64,000 nucleotides of DNA from the NCBI GenBank assembly GCA_935421135.1, contig OW285191.1, positions 4,969,504 to 5,033,503 on the forward strand. Reading direction: 5' to 3'. The notes under the pieces were generated by a model that saw only the letters and a list, made by a program, of their open reading frames with translations, was not told the origin of the DNA and made no database searches. The position numbers and the translations under genes are program-made. Source of the DNA: Bugulina stolonifera (Eukaryota; Bryozoa; Gymnolaemata; Cheilostomatida; Bugulidae). Of this stretch, positions 11,584 to 20,412 are shown piece after piece. Position 1 is the stretch's first letter. The number at the start of each line of letters is the position of its first letter.

Positions 11584-12899
11584 CTTGTGATCTTCTAAAG
11601 TAAATCACAAGTTTTTTATATTTTAGGGGGTTTGGCCAATTTTTTATATATTATGCAGTGTGATGCATTTTTTGGCAAGAACTGCTCAAAGATGAACTCC
11701 TTGCTAGAAAATACGTCATAAAACAAGTCTTTTCTTTGCTGCTTCGAGTAATTTAGCAAAAATTTTTGTTTGCTATTTGCTCTCAATCACTTTCTATTAG
11801 AAGTGAACTGTAACATAACATAGATACTTGCAGGGCGTTAGATTTCTAGAAAGAGACCTCAAAAAACTAATCTTTGCCATTGCTTTATATTTTGAACCAT
11901 TCCTTTACTGATTTCAGGATTTTTTGCTTAAAAGTAGAGTCTTTCACCTCTACATGACTTTTTTGCTTAGAAGTAGAGTCTTTCACCCCTACATGGCATT
12001 GTAGCCTGGGTTCATTGATGTTCAATTCGCCAATTGATATAAAAAAAAGTTTCCTATGTGCCGTCATATCACTTACGTAGTGTTTCATCTGTAGTGATAG
12101 CCGTAGTGGTAGCCGTAGTACTGGGGGTGGTGGTAGTGGGCATTTTTCCTCTAACCATGTACATGTAGTACAACTGTAATGAAAATTTGCCTCTTGTACA
12201 AGCGGGAAAAGAGACACTGTTATTTATATGTAGTTATCTCTCATGTTGGAATGGTGCCCAATGTACTCAAGACAAATAATATCACAAAGGGTTCTATATG
12301 CAAGGCAGCTTAGTTCAAAAGACTATGAAACCAACAATCGAGTTCACTTGCATATTGTGAACAACAACTTAAAGCATGCAGAATGAAGCTAGGTACTAGA
12401 ATTAAAATCAGCGTAACACTGTGCATAATTATAAGAGTAGGTATTACATAACTTAATTGCTAAATCTAGAAATTTAAGTAATTCAATTTGGTTGTAGAAT
12501 ATTACTATTTGTGACTCATACTTCTAATCTAGAATCGATTATTTCAACAAGTACAAATTTTATGAACAGCAAACTAATAAATTTTGCTGGAAGTTGAGAT
12601 TAATTTGAAAGAGAGATAATTGTGCTGTCTACAAATATTTTGGAAGTTTTAGTGAGGTCTAGTGTCCTAAATGAATATTTCTATTTAAGGAAAGAGCTGT
12701 TTGAGTTTCTAACACATTTGTAATAACTATATTTTAAACCATAAGCTAGTAGGCCTAAATTTACAACACATTTGCACAAAAATAAGAGAGAAGACCTATA
12801 CTAACAATTACTTAACTAAGAAAAAATATTAAGTACAAAATTGCCATGTTAAAATATAATAACTTGCCTTTTAATAAAGTAGACCTTGGTCCAAGAGAT
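11259..12899. repeat. Helicase-island repeat, unit 3
   Basis: A 1,641-bp unit, nearly identical to unit 2 but without the 28-bp duplication. On the minus strand it keeps two open frames (11583-11230 and 12217-11885). Its right end runs directly into the helicase coding sequence: in units 1 and 2 the same tail is followed by the next unit instead. The units may therefore be internally deleted derivatives of an element that carried the helicase. Confidence 0.9.
11885..12217 (-). CDS. Unrecognised lysine-rich protein frame in repeat unit 3
   Basis: 110 codons on the minus strand. The C-terminal 67 residues also form an open frame in unit 1 (8818-8615) with conservative changes, and a shortened version is readable in unit 4. 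The shared part contains two tandem copies of a 14-residue lysine-rich motif (HVGVKDSTSKQKS then HVEVKDSTFKQK), of which unit 4 keeps one, and ends KSVKEWFKI. The N-terminal part overlaps the threonine-rich segment in a different frame, so the true start is unclear. Function unknown. Confidence 0.3.
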   Translation of the reverse strand: MSLFPLVQEANFHYSCTTCTWLEEKCPLPPPPVLRLPLRLSLQMKHYVSDMTAHRKLFFISIGELNINEPRLQCHVGVKDSTSKQKSHVEVKDSTFKQKILKSVKEWFKI

Positions 12900-13591
12900 G
12901 ATGCCATGAGTTTCCCCATGGCTGCAATAGTTGATATAGTCCTGATGTAGGCTGAGGGCAGCTGGGAGGAGGCATGTTCCAGAATGTTTGTCTTCACTTT
13001 AAATGGGTTGGTCATATTTACTACTTTGAGTCTGGATGTGATGTTGTTAGTATAGTCTTTTGGATCATAGTTGGAGGTTATAATAAATGGAGGCATTTCT
13101 TTTGTTACAGGATCTCTGTTCTTTGCCTCAACAGCACAGGCATTTCCATCCATGGCAGTCCTCATTTGTTGGTCGATTACTTTCCACTGATCTTGGGTCA
13201 CATCATCCAAAACAAATACCCTGGGCTCATCCCTTGAGTCCTTAGCAAGGGATGAAAAGATGAACCTGTTGTCATTGGAAACTGTGATAGCTTGGAAGTT
13301 CCCCATGCTGGCTGCCATTATCTTTGCCAGAGTAGACTTGAAGCATTGGGGTTCCCCATATAGACAGAGTGAATTGTTCCGGAATGATTTGTTTACTACA
13401 ATTTTCTTAAATGTTGAGTGGAGCTGTAGAAAGTTGTCGACAGCCTCTCTGAGGGACATGGGGTAGGGTGCTGCCAGAGCTAGCATCAGGATGACCATGC
13501 AGATGTGAGGTGCCATCTCAGCCCCAAAGGCAACCTCTATCAAGGACCCATAGTAGGGCCTTTCCATTTGGTCAACAGCAGCAATTGCCAT
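12812..13591 (-). CDS. E1-like superfamily-3 helicase domain protein
   Basis: 259 codons on the minus strand. Visible motifs: Walker A at residues 79-87 (GEPQCFKST), Walker B at 124-130 (RVFVLDD), the helicase sensor/motif C at 168-174 (PFIITSN) and a candidate arginine finger at 186-187 (SR). Residues 131-166, with WKVIDQQMRTAMDGN and a following lysine-asparagine segment, have the layout typical of papillomavirus E1 replicative helicases; this is recognition from family knowledge, not a search. Known E1 proteins unwind viral origins as hexamers and carry an N-terminal origin-binding domain. None is present here: an in-frame stop lies five codons upstream of the ATG. The Walker A residue before the lysine is phenylalanine instead of glycine, which may impair ATP binding. 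The last 29 residues are read from the repeat tail. Parvovirus NS1 or circular-ssDNA virus Rep are alternatives. Either an endogenous virus-like relic or a mobile-element gene. Confidence 0.7.
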   Translation of the reverse strand: MAIAAVDQMERPYYGSLIEVAFGAEMAPHICMVILMLALAAPYPMSLREAVDNFLQLHSTFKKIVVNKSFRNNSLCLYGEPQCFKSTLAKIMAASMGNFQAITVSNDNRFIFSSLAKDSRDEPRVFVLDDVTQDQWKVIDQQMRTAMDGNACAVEAKNRDPVTKEMPPFIITSNYDPKDYTNNITSRLKVVNMTNPFKVKTNILEHASSQLPSAYIRTISTIAAMGKLMASSLGPRSTLLKGKLLYFNMAILYLIFFLS

Positions 13592-14196
13592 AGCAGTTAT
13601 TGGGAAACTTTAAGCGCAACCCAGTAGATAAAGGTTTATAACTTTTCGCTGTTATTAGCATATTCTGAGTACTGCGTAAGTCTAGTCCTGCTGCACCAGG
13701 TGTTCCTTTGATAGGAGCCTTTGCTCCTTTATTGAGTAGTTAGTTAGCTTATCTACAGGTAAATGCAACATAGAGGTTTCAACCTTTGTTTCAGTTTTGC
13801 TTACAATACTTTCAATAATTGCTTGTTACAATGCGTAAAAGTATACTTTTTATTAGATACAAATATAAAAAAATATAAGAGAATATACATTAAAGTTTGC
13901 AATTGGAGTGTAGTGTTTCATCTGTAGTGACAGTAGTAGTACTGGGGGTGGTGGTAGTGGTAGTGGTTAGGATTGGGGTTGCATTATTGGCTTCCCCTCT
14001 AGGCATGTAGTAAAGCTATAGCCTATAGCCTATAGATACATACTGCAGCATGATAGAATATAATACAGGCATTAATCAATAATATTCATGACCTTAAAAA
14101 AATCTAATGTAAGGCTCTGACCTTCTGTAATAGCCCATTTCTTTCTCATTCAAATCATCTATTGTTAATTCAGATATATTGAGTGACCAGAGGAGG
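13592..14196. other. Helicase upstream region with threonine-rich frame
   Basis: No gene is assigned. At about 14008-13906 on the minus strand a frame begins with Met-Pro-Arg-Gly-Glu and runs through a threonine-rich stretch to TTDETLH. It is the fifth copy of the segment found in units 1-4. The rest is AT-rich and unremarkable. Confidence 0.5.
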
Positions 14197-14466
14197 TCAT
14201 TCTGGTGCCTTTTTTATAGCACCAGATCCGATCACCCCTCTTAATTTGCAAACAAGGTTTTCCAGCTCTGTTACTAGGAGTAGCATGCATTCATTGTTTC
14301 GTTTTACGTTCACGCAAAGCTCATTGTTGGCATTTTTCTGAACATCAACAAAACATCCTATTAAAAGACTGCTTTTATTCTTTCCATGAAACCTCACTGT
14401 TTTCCCAATCACTTTTGATAAGCCTTCTTTGAGTTTTAAAAGCGTTCTACTTTTTCTGACATACAA
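14197..14466 (-). CDS. Unrecognised small basic protein
   Basis: 89 codons on the minus strand from an ATG at 14466. It is lysine-rich at the start (VRKSRTLLKLKEGLSK) with alternating hydrophobic segments typical of a small globular domain (SSLLIGCFVDVQ, CMLLLVTELENLVCKL). It lies about 600 bp upstream of the helicase on the same strand and could be part of the same element. No family recognised. It is single copy here, so no conservation test is available. Confidence 0.35.
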   Translation of the reverse strand: MYVRKSRTLLKLKEGLSKVIGKTVRFHGKNKSSLLIGCFVDVQKNANNELCVNVKRNNECMLLLVTELENLVCKLRGVIGSGAIKKAPE

Positions 14467-14666
14467 GTTTAGTCCCCGTTGGTGAGAGGTGACTTATAAC
14501 ACTTCACCTCTCCCACATACTCATCAGATTTGACATAGATCTTTTTTGTGTTATTATTATATGTAAGAATAATTTTTCCATTGTCACTGTGGTATGATAT
14601 TTATTTTGACATCAATCTCTTCTTCACTTGCGAAGAATACATAGTTCTCACCATCTGAAGCTTCCG

Positions 14667-14707
14667 GTTGTGGCCTGCTGATCTCAGGTTGTGGCCTGCT
14701 GATCTCA
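14667..14707. repeat. 21-bp minisatellite, two units
   Basis: Two units of the type gttgtggcctgctgatctca plus g. This is the short allele-like form of the nine-unit array at 16931, in the same position relative to the flanking duplicated block. Confidence 0.9.
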
Positions 14708-14878
14708 TGGATGTAGATCCCAACATTTATATACGTGGCATATTGCCCTCAAAGCCATCAACCATGGAGTTCAATAAAAAAGCACATCTATGGCCGTGCA
14801 AAAGCGCTAGCTGTTGTTGCATTTTATTTTTGTTATTATAATTTTATAGTTAGTTAGTTAGACTTTCTAACAATCAGT

Positions 14879-15205
14879 ATGGGTGCTGTGAGTGATGTCT
14901 CTGGCCTTAGATATAATCTTATGCAAACTGTTAATAAGCAAATATGCCTTGATAACAATAGCACAAATGATCAAGTATTAAAAAATGCCACACTAATTGG
15001 TCTCGTCATTGCCCTTGGACACTCAATAAGGAAACATAAGCTTGGTAAACACATAGCACTTATGAGCCCCACTCAAATGAAGACCATGGTTGATGAAAAC
15101 CTCTTTAAAGTCAGCATAATTTCCACCTCTGGCTTTGCTGTGGCCTGGAGAAAGTTTGTGGCAAGCCTTGTGGACTTTTATAAGCAAATAAGTTGTATTT
15201 ATTAA
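14879..15205 (+). CDS. Unrecognised 108-residue protein, copy 1
   Basis: An open frame of 108 codons from ATG at 14879, ending YKQISCIY. The paralogue at 17285-17611 has the same length from the same methionine. Differences between them are single substitutions without indels, including several conservative ones, which suggests coding sequence rather than drift. It has a central hydrophobic segment (NATLIGLVIALGH) followed by a basic stretch and a second hydrophobic segment (GFAVAWRKFVASLV). It has no signal peptide at the start and no family I recognise. In this copy the upstream in-frame ATG present in copy 2 is lost. Confidence 0.5.
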   Translation: MGAVSDVSGLRYNLMQTVNKQICLDNNSTNDQVLKNATLIGLVIALGHSIRKHKLGKHIALMSPTQMKTMVDENLFKVSIISTSGFAVAWRKFVASLVDFYKQISCIY

Positions 15206-15637
15206 GATGAGAGCTTACTAGTATTAACCTTTCAATAACAAAATGAATATTATGTCCACAATGTGTATAATATATAAAATAATAATTTACTTCAGATATG
15301 CTGTAAGTTTAGTATGGTATTTCTAGTTAAAGTGTAATAAAACTTACTCTGTTGAAGATGTAGAAGCATCAGCAGGAGCATTGATGTTTTCCATATTTTA
15401 TGAGAGTGTGTCAATTATTTCTAAGCTAGTAGAGGCAGGTTGTGATGAGCTTTAAAGCACCTACCAGCTTTATACCAACCGAAGATACCATGTGGCACCT
15501 CATGTGAGTGTTTTACAGACTCGACTAAAGCTTAAGATGAAAGCGGTCATCGTAGTAGTCTGAGGGCTATCTAGCATTGCTGTTCTTGATAGTACAAACA
15601 CAATATAATGATAATATAATTATGACTAATCGATTAT

Positions 15638-16908
15638 TATTGGAACCTCTATCACATAACTGTATACATAATGTATTCCTGTATATACAGAGACCAGTTA
15701 TGAATGTGATCAAATTTTAGTCCAAATACAAAGCTATCCATGTAAAAACATGCAAACCTATGCATTGTAAACCAATTACGGAGATGGTATCAAAAGATTA
15801 TCTCAGGGCGAAGAAATCTGGAAGAAAATAACAATGCACCTGCTACATCGCAGATGATCTCCATATTACCCACACTGTAAGATATGGTGTCAAGACGGAT
15901 TATATCAGGAGATGGCGTCAGTTGGATTATTTCAGAAAAATGTACAATATATTTCCCTTCCATGTTGTCTGGGATATTGCAGAGGACAGAGCTGTACAGA
16001 TAAAGACACCTCTGACCATGATGCCTGTAAACTATATTTGTACCCACAGCCTACAACTTGTGATCTTTTAAAATAAATAAACTCAAGTTTTTTATATTTT
16101 AGGGGTTTTGGCCATTTTTTTATATATTATACAGTATGATGCATTTTTTGGCAAGAACTGCTCAAAGATGAACTCCTCGCTAGAAAATACGTCATAAAAC
16201 AGTCTTTTCTTTGCTGCTTCGAGTAATTTAGCAAAAATTATTGTTTTCTATCTGCTTTCAATTACTTTGTACTAGAAGTGAACAGTGACATAACATAGAT
16301 ACTTGCAGGGCGTTAGATTTCTAGAAAGAAACCTCAAAAAACTAATCTTTGCCATTGCTTTATATTTTGAACCATTCCTTTACTGATTTCAGGATTTTTT
16401 GCTTAAAAGTAAAGTCTTTCACCCCTACATGGCATTGTAGCCTGGGTTCATTAATGTTCAAGTCGCCAATTGATATAAAAAAGAGTTACCTATGTGCCGT
16501 TATAACACTTATGTAGTGTTTCATCTGTAGTGATAGTAGTAGTGGTAGCCGTAGTACTTGAGGGGGTGGTAGTGGGAGTTTCCCCTCTAATCATGTACAT
16601 GTAGTACAACTGTAATGAAAATTTGCCTCTTGTACAAGCGGGAAAAGAGAAACTGTTATTTATATGTAGTTATCTCTCACATTGGAATGGTGCCCAATGT
16701 ACTCAAGACAAATAACATCACAAAGGGTTCTATATGCAAGGCAGCTTAGTTCAAAAGACTATGAAACCAACAATTGAGTTCACTTGCATATTGTGAACAA
16801 CAACTTAAAGCATGCAGAATGAAGCTAGGTACTACTAGAATTAAAATTAGCATAACACTGTGCCTAATTATAGGAGTAGGTATTACATAATTTAATTGCT
16901 AAATCTAG
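15638..16908. repeat. Helicase-island repeat, displaced unit 4
   Basis: A truncated relative of units 1-3, most like unit 1, with which it shares the left 160 bp starting at the conserved cacataactg...cagttatg hairpin. It is about 1.27 kb long and stops at aaatctag, where it joins the second copy of block D. The join has a 3-base overlap (tag) with the equivalent position in copy 1. It lacks the terminal tail. Confidence 0.85.
15790..16047 (-). CDS. Unrecognised protein frame in repeat unit 4
   Basis: 85 codons on the minus strand, homologous to the frame at 11583-11230 in unit 3, with substitutions such as S/F, I/M and C/R and no indel. The start corresponds to the third codon of the unit 3 frame. 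Possibly one exon of a larger gene. No domain recognised. Confidence 0.35.
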   Translation of the reverse strand: MGTNIVYRHHGQRCLYLYSSVLCNIPDNMEGKYIVHFSEIIQLTPSPDIIRLDTISYSVGNMEIICDVAGALLFSSRFLRPEIIF

Positions 16909-16930
16909 TTCTCACCATCTGAAGCTTCCG

Positions 16931-17118
16931 GTTGTGGCCTGCTGGTCTCAGGTTGTGGCCTGCTGGTCTCAGGTTGTGGCCTGCTGGTCTCAGGTTGTGG
17001 CCTGCTGGTCTCAGGTTGTGGCCTGCTGGTCTCAGGTTGTGGCCTGCTGGTCTCAGGTTGTGGCCTGCTGGTCTCAGGTTGTGGCCTGCTGGTCTCAGGT
17101 TGTGGCCTGCTGGTCTCA
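16931..17118. repeat. 21-bp minisatellite, nine units
   Basis: Nine nearly perfect units of gttgtggcctgctggtctca plus g. Because 21 is divisible by three and the unit has few stops, it stays open in several frames: LRPAGHN on the minus strand, LWPAGLR and SQVVACW on the plus strand. A minus-strand frame reading ETSRPQP repeats leads into EASDGEN, and in copy 1 continues YVFFASEEEIDVKI, which looks the most protein-like. Confidence 0.95.
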
Positions 17119-17263
17119 TGGATGTAGATCCCAACATTAATATATTGCCCTCAAAGCCATCAACCATGAAGTTCAATAAAAAAAGCACTTCTATGGCCGC
17201 AAAAGCGCTAGTTGCTATTGCATTTCATTTTTGTCACTACAATTTTATATTTAGTCTTTAATC

Positions 17264-17611
17264 ATGGACTTTCTAACAATCAGTATGGGTGCTGTGAGTG
17301 ATGTCTCTGGCCTTGGATATAATCTTATGCAAACTTTTAATAAGCAAATATGCCTTGATAACAATAGCACAAATGATCAAGTATTAAAAAATGCCACACT
17401 AATTGGTCTCGTCATTGCCCTTGGACACTCAATAATGCAATATAAGCTTGGCAAACACATAGCACTTATGAGCCCCACTCAAATGAAGGCCATGGTTGAT
17501 GACAACCTCTTTGAAGTCAGCATAATTTCCATCTCTGGCTTTGCTGTGGCCTGGAGAAAGTTTGTGGCAAGCCTTGTGGACTTTTATAAGCAAATAAGTT
17601 GTATTTATTAA
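17264..17611 (+). CDS. Unrecognised 108-115-residue protein, copy 2
   Basis: Paralogue of the gene at 14879. It may start at the ATG at 17264 (115 codons, adding MDFLTIS) or at the internal ATG at 17285, which is the only one kept in copy 1; I favour 17285. Substitutions relative to copy 1 include R/G, V/F, RKH/MQY, E/D, K/E and T/I, and the frame is preserved over its whole length. No domain recognised. The promoter is not identifiable beyond AT-rich upstream sequence. Confidence 0.5.
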   Translation: MDFLTISMGAVSDVSGLGYNLMQTFNKQICLDNNSTNDQVLKNATLIGLVIALGHSIMQYKLGKHIALMSPTQMKAMVDDNLFEVSIISISGFAVAWRKFVASLVDFYKQISCIY

Positions 17612-18029
17612 GATGAGAGCTTACTAGTATTAACCTTTCAATAACAAAATGAATATTATGTCCACAATGTGTATAATATATAAAATAATAATTTACTTCA
17701 GATATGCTGTAAGTTTAGTATGGTATCTCTAGTTAAAGTGTAATAAAACTTACTCTGTTGAAGATGTAGAAGCATCAGCAGGAGCATTGATGTTTTCCAT
17801 ATTTTATGAGAGTGTGTCAATTATTTCTAAGCTAGTAGAGGCAGGTTGTGATGAGCTTTAAAGCACCTACCAGCTTTATACCAACCGAAGATACCATGTG
17901 GCACCTCATGTGAGTGTTTTACAGACTCGACTAAAGCTTAAGATGAAAGCGGTCATCGTAGTAGTCTGAGGGCTATCTAGCATTGCTGTTCTTGATAGTA
18001 CAATGTTTGTTGAGATGCAAGATGGACAG

Positions 18030-18158
18030 CTAGCAATTTGCTGATTGACCAGACAGCGTCCATTCCTGCAGGTCCACCCAATTTCTGCAGGTCCAATTGG
18101 GATTTGTAGTGAAGATTGTAGAAAAGTCAGGCCGATCATACTGCCGTACATAAGCCAT
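18030..18158 (-). pseudogene. Helitron Rep fragment 1
   Basis: On the minus strand 42 codons run from ATG at 18158 to a TAG at 18030. The pattern VRQYDRPDFSTIFTTNPNW followed by a GQSAN segment matches the N-terminal conserved block of the Helitron replication initiator (the helitron-like N domain). Compared with fragment 2 it has a short in-frame insertion. The two-tyrosine catalytic block is absent, so it is a relic. Confidence 0.6.
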
Positions 18159-18573
18159 TGTATCTTGTTGCTTGTTGCTATTCTACATGTAAATGGTAGG
18201 AGAAAATGAAACTTATTATATTATGTGTATTAAATTACATTGAATAATACCAGTATCATTAAAATAGACTTGGACACAGCAACAAAACTGTAGATAGCCA
18301 AATAATTTAATCTGCATGATGTTATAACTACTGCAGATCTAAAAAAGTATGAAACTAAAAATGTTTCATCAGGATTAACACGTACAGTGTAAGTAGGCTT
18401 ATGAAATACATTATCATTATGTAGATGTATGGTGTCCATGACACCCTATATGTCATGTACAGATGCATGCTTATGAGCACATCTATATTCAACGTGTTAT
18501 TAACCAGTTTTATAAAAGTTTGTTTCAGCTGTTACTGAGGTAGTTGAAATTGATAAATCATTCCAACACTTAC

Positions 18574-18640
18574 CTGCTTTGACAGTGTACGTGTATAGGC
18601 CTACAAAGGCCAGTAATAGCACCATATTTTTATTTGCCAT
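18574..18640 (-). CDS. Orphan signal-peptide exon
   Basis: The minus strand reads from ATG at 18640 through 22 codons, ending in a typical secretory leader core (MVLLLAFVGLYTYTVKA), to a consensus donor (gcag|gtaagtg) with a phase-1 junction. Phase 1 is also what the acceptors of the PAN exons in the lectin array use, so it could serve such a gene. I find no following exon on this strand before the Helitron fragment. It is either a stranded first exon or part of a gene whose other exons I cannot see. Confidence 0.45.
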
Positions 18641-18678
18641 GATGTTATCAAAAGACAGGCAAGCAACGGTTCCACAGC

Positions 18679-19179
18679 TTATATACATGAAGTATAACTG
18701 TAATAAGGTGAAGTGTGCTTGTGGTGACCTATGCTTTGGTGATCTGTGAGAAGCACCACATGCTTTTTGTCAAACTCCTCAATGAGCTCATACCCAAAGT
18801 GCAACCCAATGGCAACGCCAACATATTCGGCATAGTTTAAGGTGGCATCTGGCCTCTGGTATGTTTGAGTTTTAAGGCCCAAATACATAGCTAGCTTGGC
18901 TGAGTTTTCATAGTACATATAGGTAAAGGAGGAATTGTGTATTAAAACTGCAGAATTCATTGTTAGGGATTGTCTTTCTCTATATCTGCCATCTGTAATT
19001 ATAAACACAGTGTCTCCACTGGCCTCCATGGCTTCCAAAAAACTAATAGATCTGTTTTTCAAAGACAACAAAGTCTCCAGAGTTTTGAGCATTGGAGATA
19101 TAAAAAAATTGGCAAAAAGAACCAGCACAAGCTTGAAATAGTCTATATGTAATGCAAAGATGGATGTAGATCCCAACAT
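18679..19179 (-). CDS. RNase H-like protein (partial or decayed)
   Basis: 166 codons on the minus strand. Residues 57-152 fit the RNase H fold: first acidic strand with Asp63 (VFIITDGRYRE), an alpha-helical Glu118 (NYAEYVGVAIGL) and the third acidic residue Asp146 (VVLLTDHQSI). These correspond to the DED catalytic triad; the fourth acidic position and terminal helix are missing, so the domain is truncated. Residues 1-50 are hydrophobic and may not belong, since the first codons derive from a segment (MLGSTS) shared with the duplicated block D. RNase H domains occur in retroelement polyproteins, in some DNA elements and as host genes. No reverse transcriptase is adjacent. Single copy here. 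Confidence 0.45.
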   Translation of the reverse strand: MLGSTSIFALHIDYFKLVLVLFANFFISPMLKTLETLLSLKNRSISFLEAMEASGDTVFIITDGRYRERQSLTMNSAVLIHNSSFTYMYYENSAKLAMYLGLKTQTYQRPDATLNYAEYVGVAIGLHFGYELIEEFDKKHVVLLTDHQSIGHHKHTSPYYSYTSCI

Positions 19180-19208
19180 TTATATACGTGGCATATTGCC
19201 CTCAAAGC

Positions 19209-19343
19209 CATTCTAACACTTATCCGCTTTGACAGTGTACGTGTATAGGCCTACAAAAGCCAGCAATAATATTTTTACATGTACATATACATTCAACATC
19301 ATGTTATCGAATGACAGGCAAGTAACCGTTTCATAGTTTATTT
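19209..19343 (-). pseudogene. Decayed twin of the signal-peptide exon
   Basis: Homologous to 18561-18677. The leader frame is still readable (LLLAFVGLYTYTVKA), but the donor GT has become GA (gcg|gataag) and the upstream part is rearranged. It lies directly next to a copy of the block D promoter-like segment. Confidence 0.5.
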
Positions 19344-19799
19344 CAGCTTAATATTTTGTTGGTTATCGCTTTTAATTGCTCCAGCTACAGTATATTGGTT
19401 CATCGGTACTTGTGGGTATTTTTGCCAGGGATGGCTTTAATTGATCTTCCGAGGGTTTCATTGGGCCAATCAACTTTTTACCGAGTTTCTTTGGTCCAAT
19501 ACCACTTGTTGTGGCAACGGAATGGCCAACATGATTATTTGCTGAGAATTATCAGAAATAGACAGTACACATGTACCATGCCACTGCTTCATTAGAGAAA
19601 CAGTCGCAATTGAGGTTTTTTTCTCAGCATCTTCTCAATATGAACAGGTTGACCCAAAATCTTTACACCCTCTCAGAGTCTATTAACAATGGTCATTTTA
19701 CAAAATGTTGGTAAGACAGCTTTCTCACACTTTGAGAATGTTTTTTGACTTTTTTCTATTAAAAATTCTTTCTCTTGCGACCCATAGATTTGCACGGAT

Positions 19800-20120
19800 T
19801 TGCCGCCCATTTGTAACACTGCTCCTTGAAGATCAGCTAATGACAAAAGATAAGTATGCTGATCCTGCTGGATAGCATCGCCACCCAGAGATTCTTAGTG
19901 TAAGAAGTCCTCAGGTCCGCCAGAGATTGACTGCACTGCCTAGCTCACAGCAACAAAGTAGTATGGCAAAAAGATTGTTCGCTTTGCTTTGTTGCGAATG
20001 GGCAAGCATGTCATACAGCTATCATTCTTCCTGGAACAAAATACATTTATTGAAAGGCCTCAAATCTTTAGGCATTTTAAGCCCATGTGCAACATTAAGC
20101 AGCATTTGCAGAAAGAACGG
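19800..20120 (-). pseudogene. Helitron helicase fragment, frameshifted
   Basis: On the minus strand, in shifting frames, the pattern DLRPFNKCI, then AHSQQSKANNLFAILLCC, then ELGSAVNLW and DILGGDAIQQDQHTYLL resembles the linker between Rep and helicase in animal Helitrons, where a segment on failing to exceed the number of rows precedes a leucine-rich stretch and a conserved tryptophan. Several stops and frame changes are present. It lies between the two Rep fragments on the same strand, consistent with broken Helitron DNA. Confidence 0.4.
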
Positions 20121-20412
20121 CTCACCAGCAGATGGACTTCCTGTATACACTCACCCTATCTGATAACCTCGATAAATTCCAAAGTGACCTTCCACTGGTG
20201 AACCATATTTTCTTCTCTGCCATGTTTTCTTGCTCTTATTTTAAAGAAAGTACTGAGGTATGTCCATATATAGTTGGGTTTGAGCAGTTGGATTAGTCTA
20301 GCAGAGTTCCATAAAAGCTGTCAGTGTAGTAGCCTGAGGGCTATCTTGCACTGAGTGGAGTGTTGTTCTTGATAGTAGCCTACAATGTTTGTTGAGAATG
20401 CAAGATGGACAG

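Larger units (their letters stand above)
14641..15600. repeat. Duplicated block D, copy 1
   Basis: About 960 bp repeated at 16906-18001. It contains two units of the 21-bp minisatellite, a TATA-like region, the 108-codon plus-strand gene and its 3' flank. It ends at ttcttgatagtaca, where copy 1 continues into other sequence and copy 2 continues into a Helitron fragment. Confidence 0.9.
16906..18001. repeat. Duplicated block D, copy 2
   Basis: Second copy of 14641-15600, longer because the minisatellite has expanded. The rest aligns without large gaps, apart from a short deletion around the TATA-like segment near 17140. Confidence 0.9.

Noticed and set aside
16892..17261. Open frames of 98, 109 and 68 codons across the minisatellite on both strands
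   Set aside because: They exist because a 21-bp unit without stops stays open in several frames. At most one can be real, and none has independent support.
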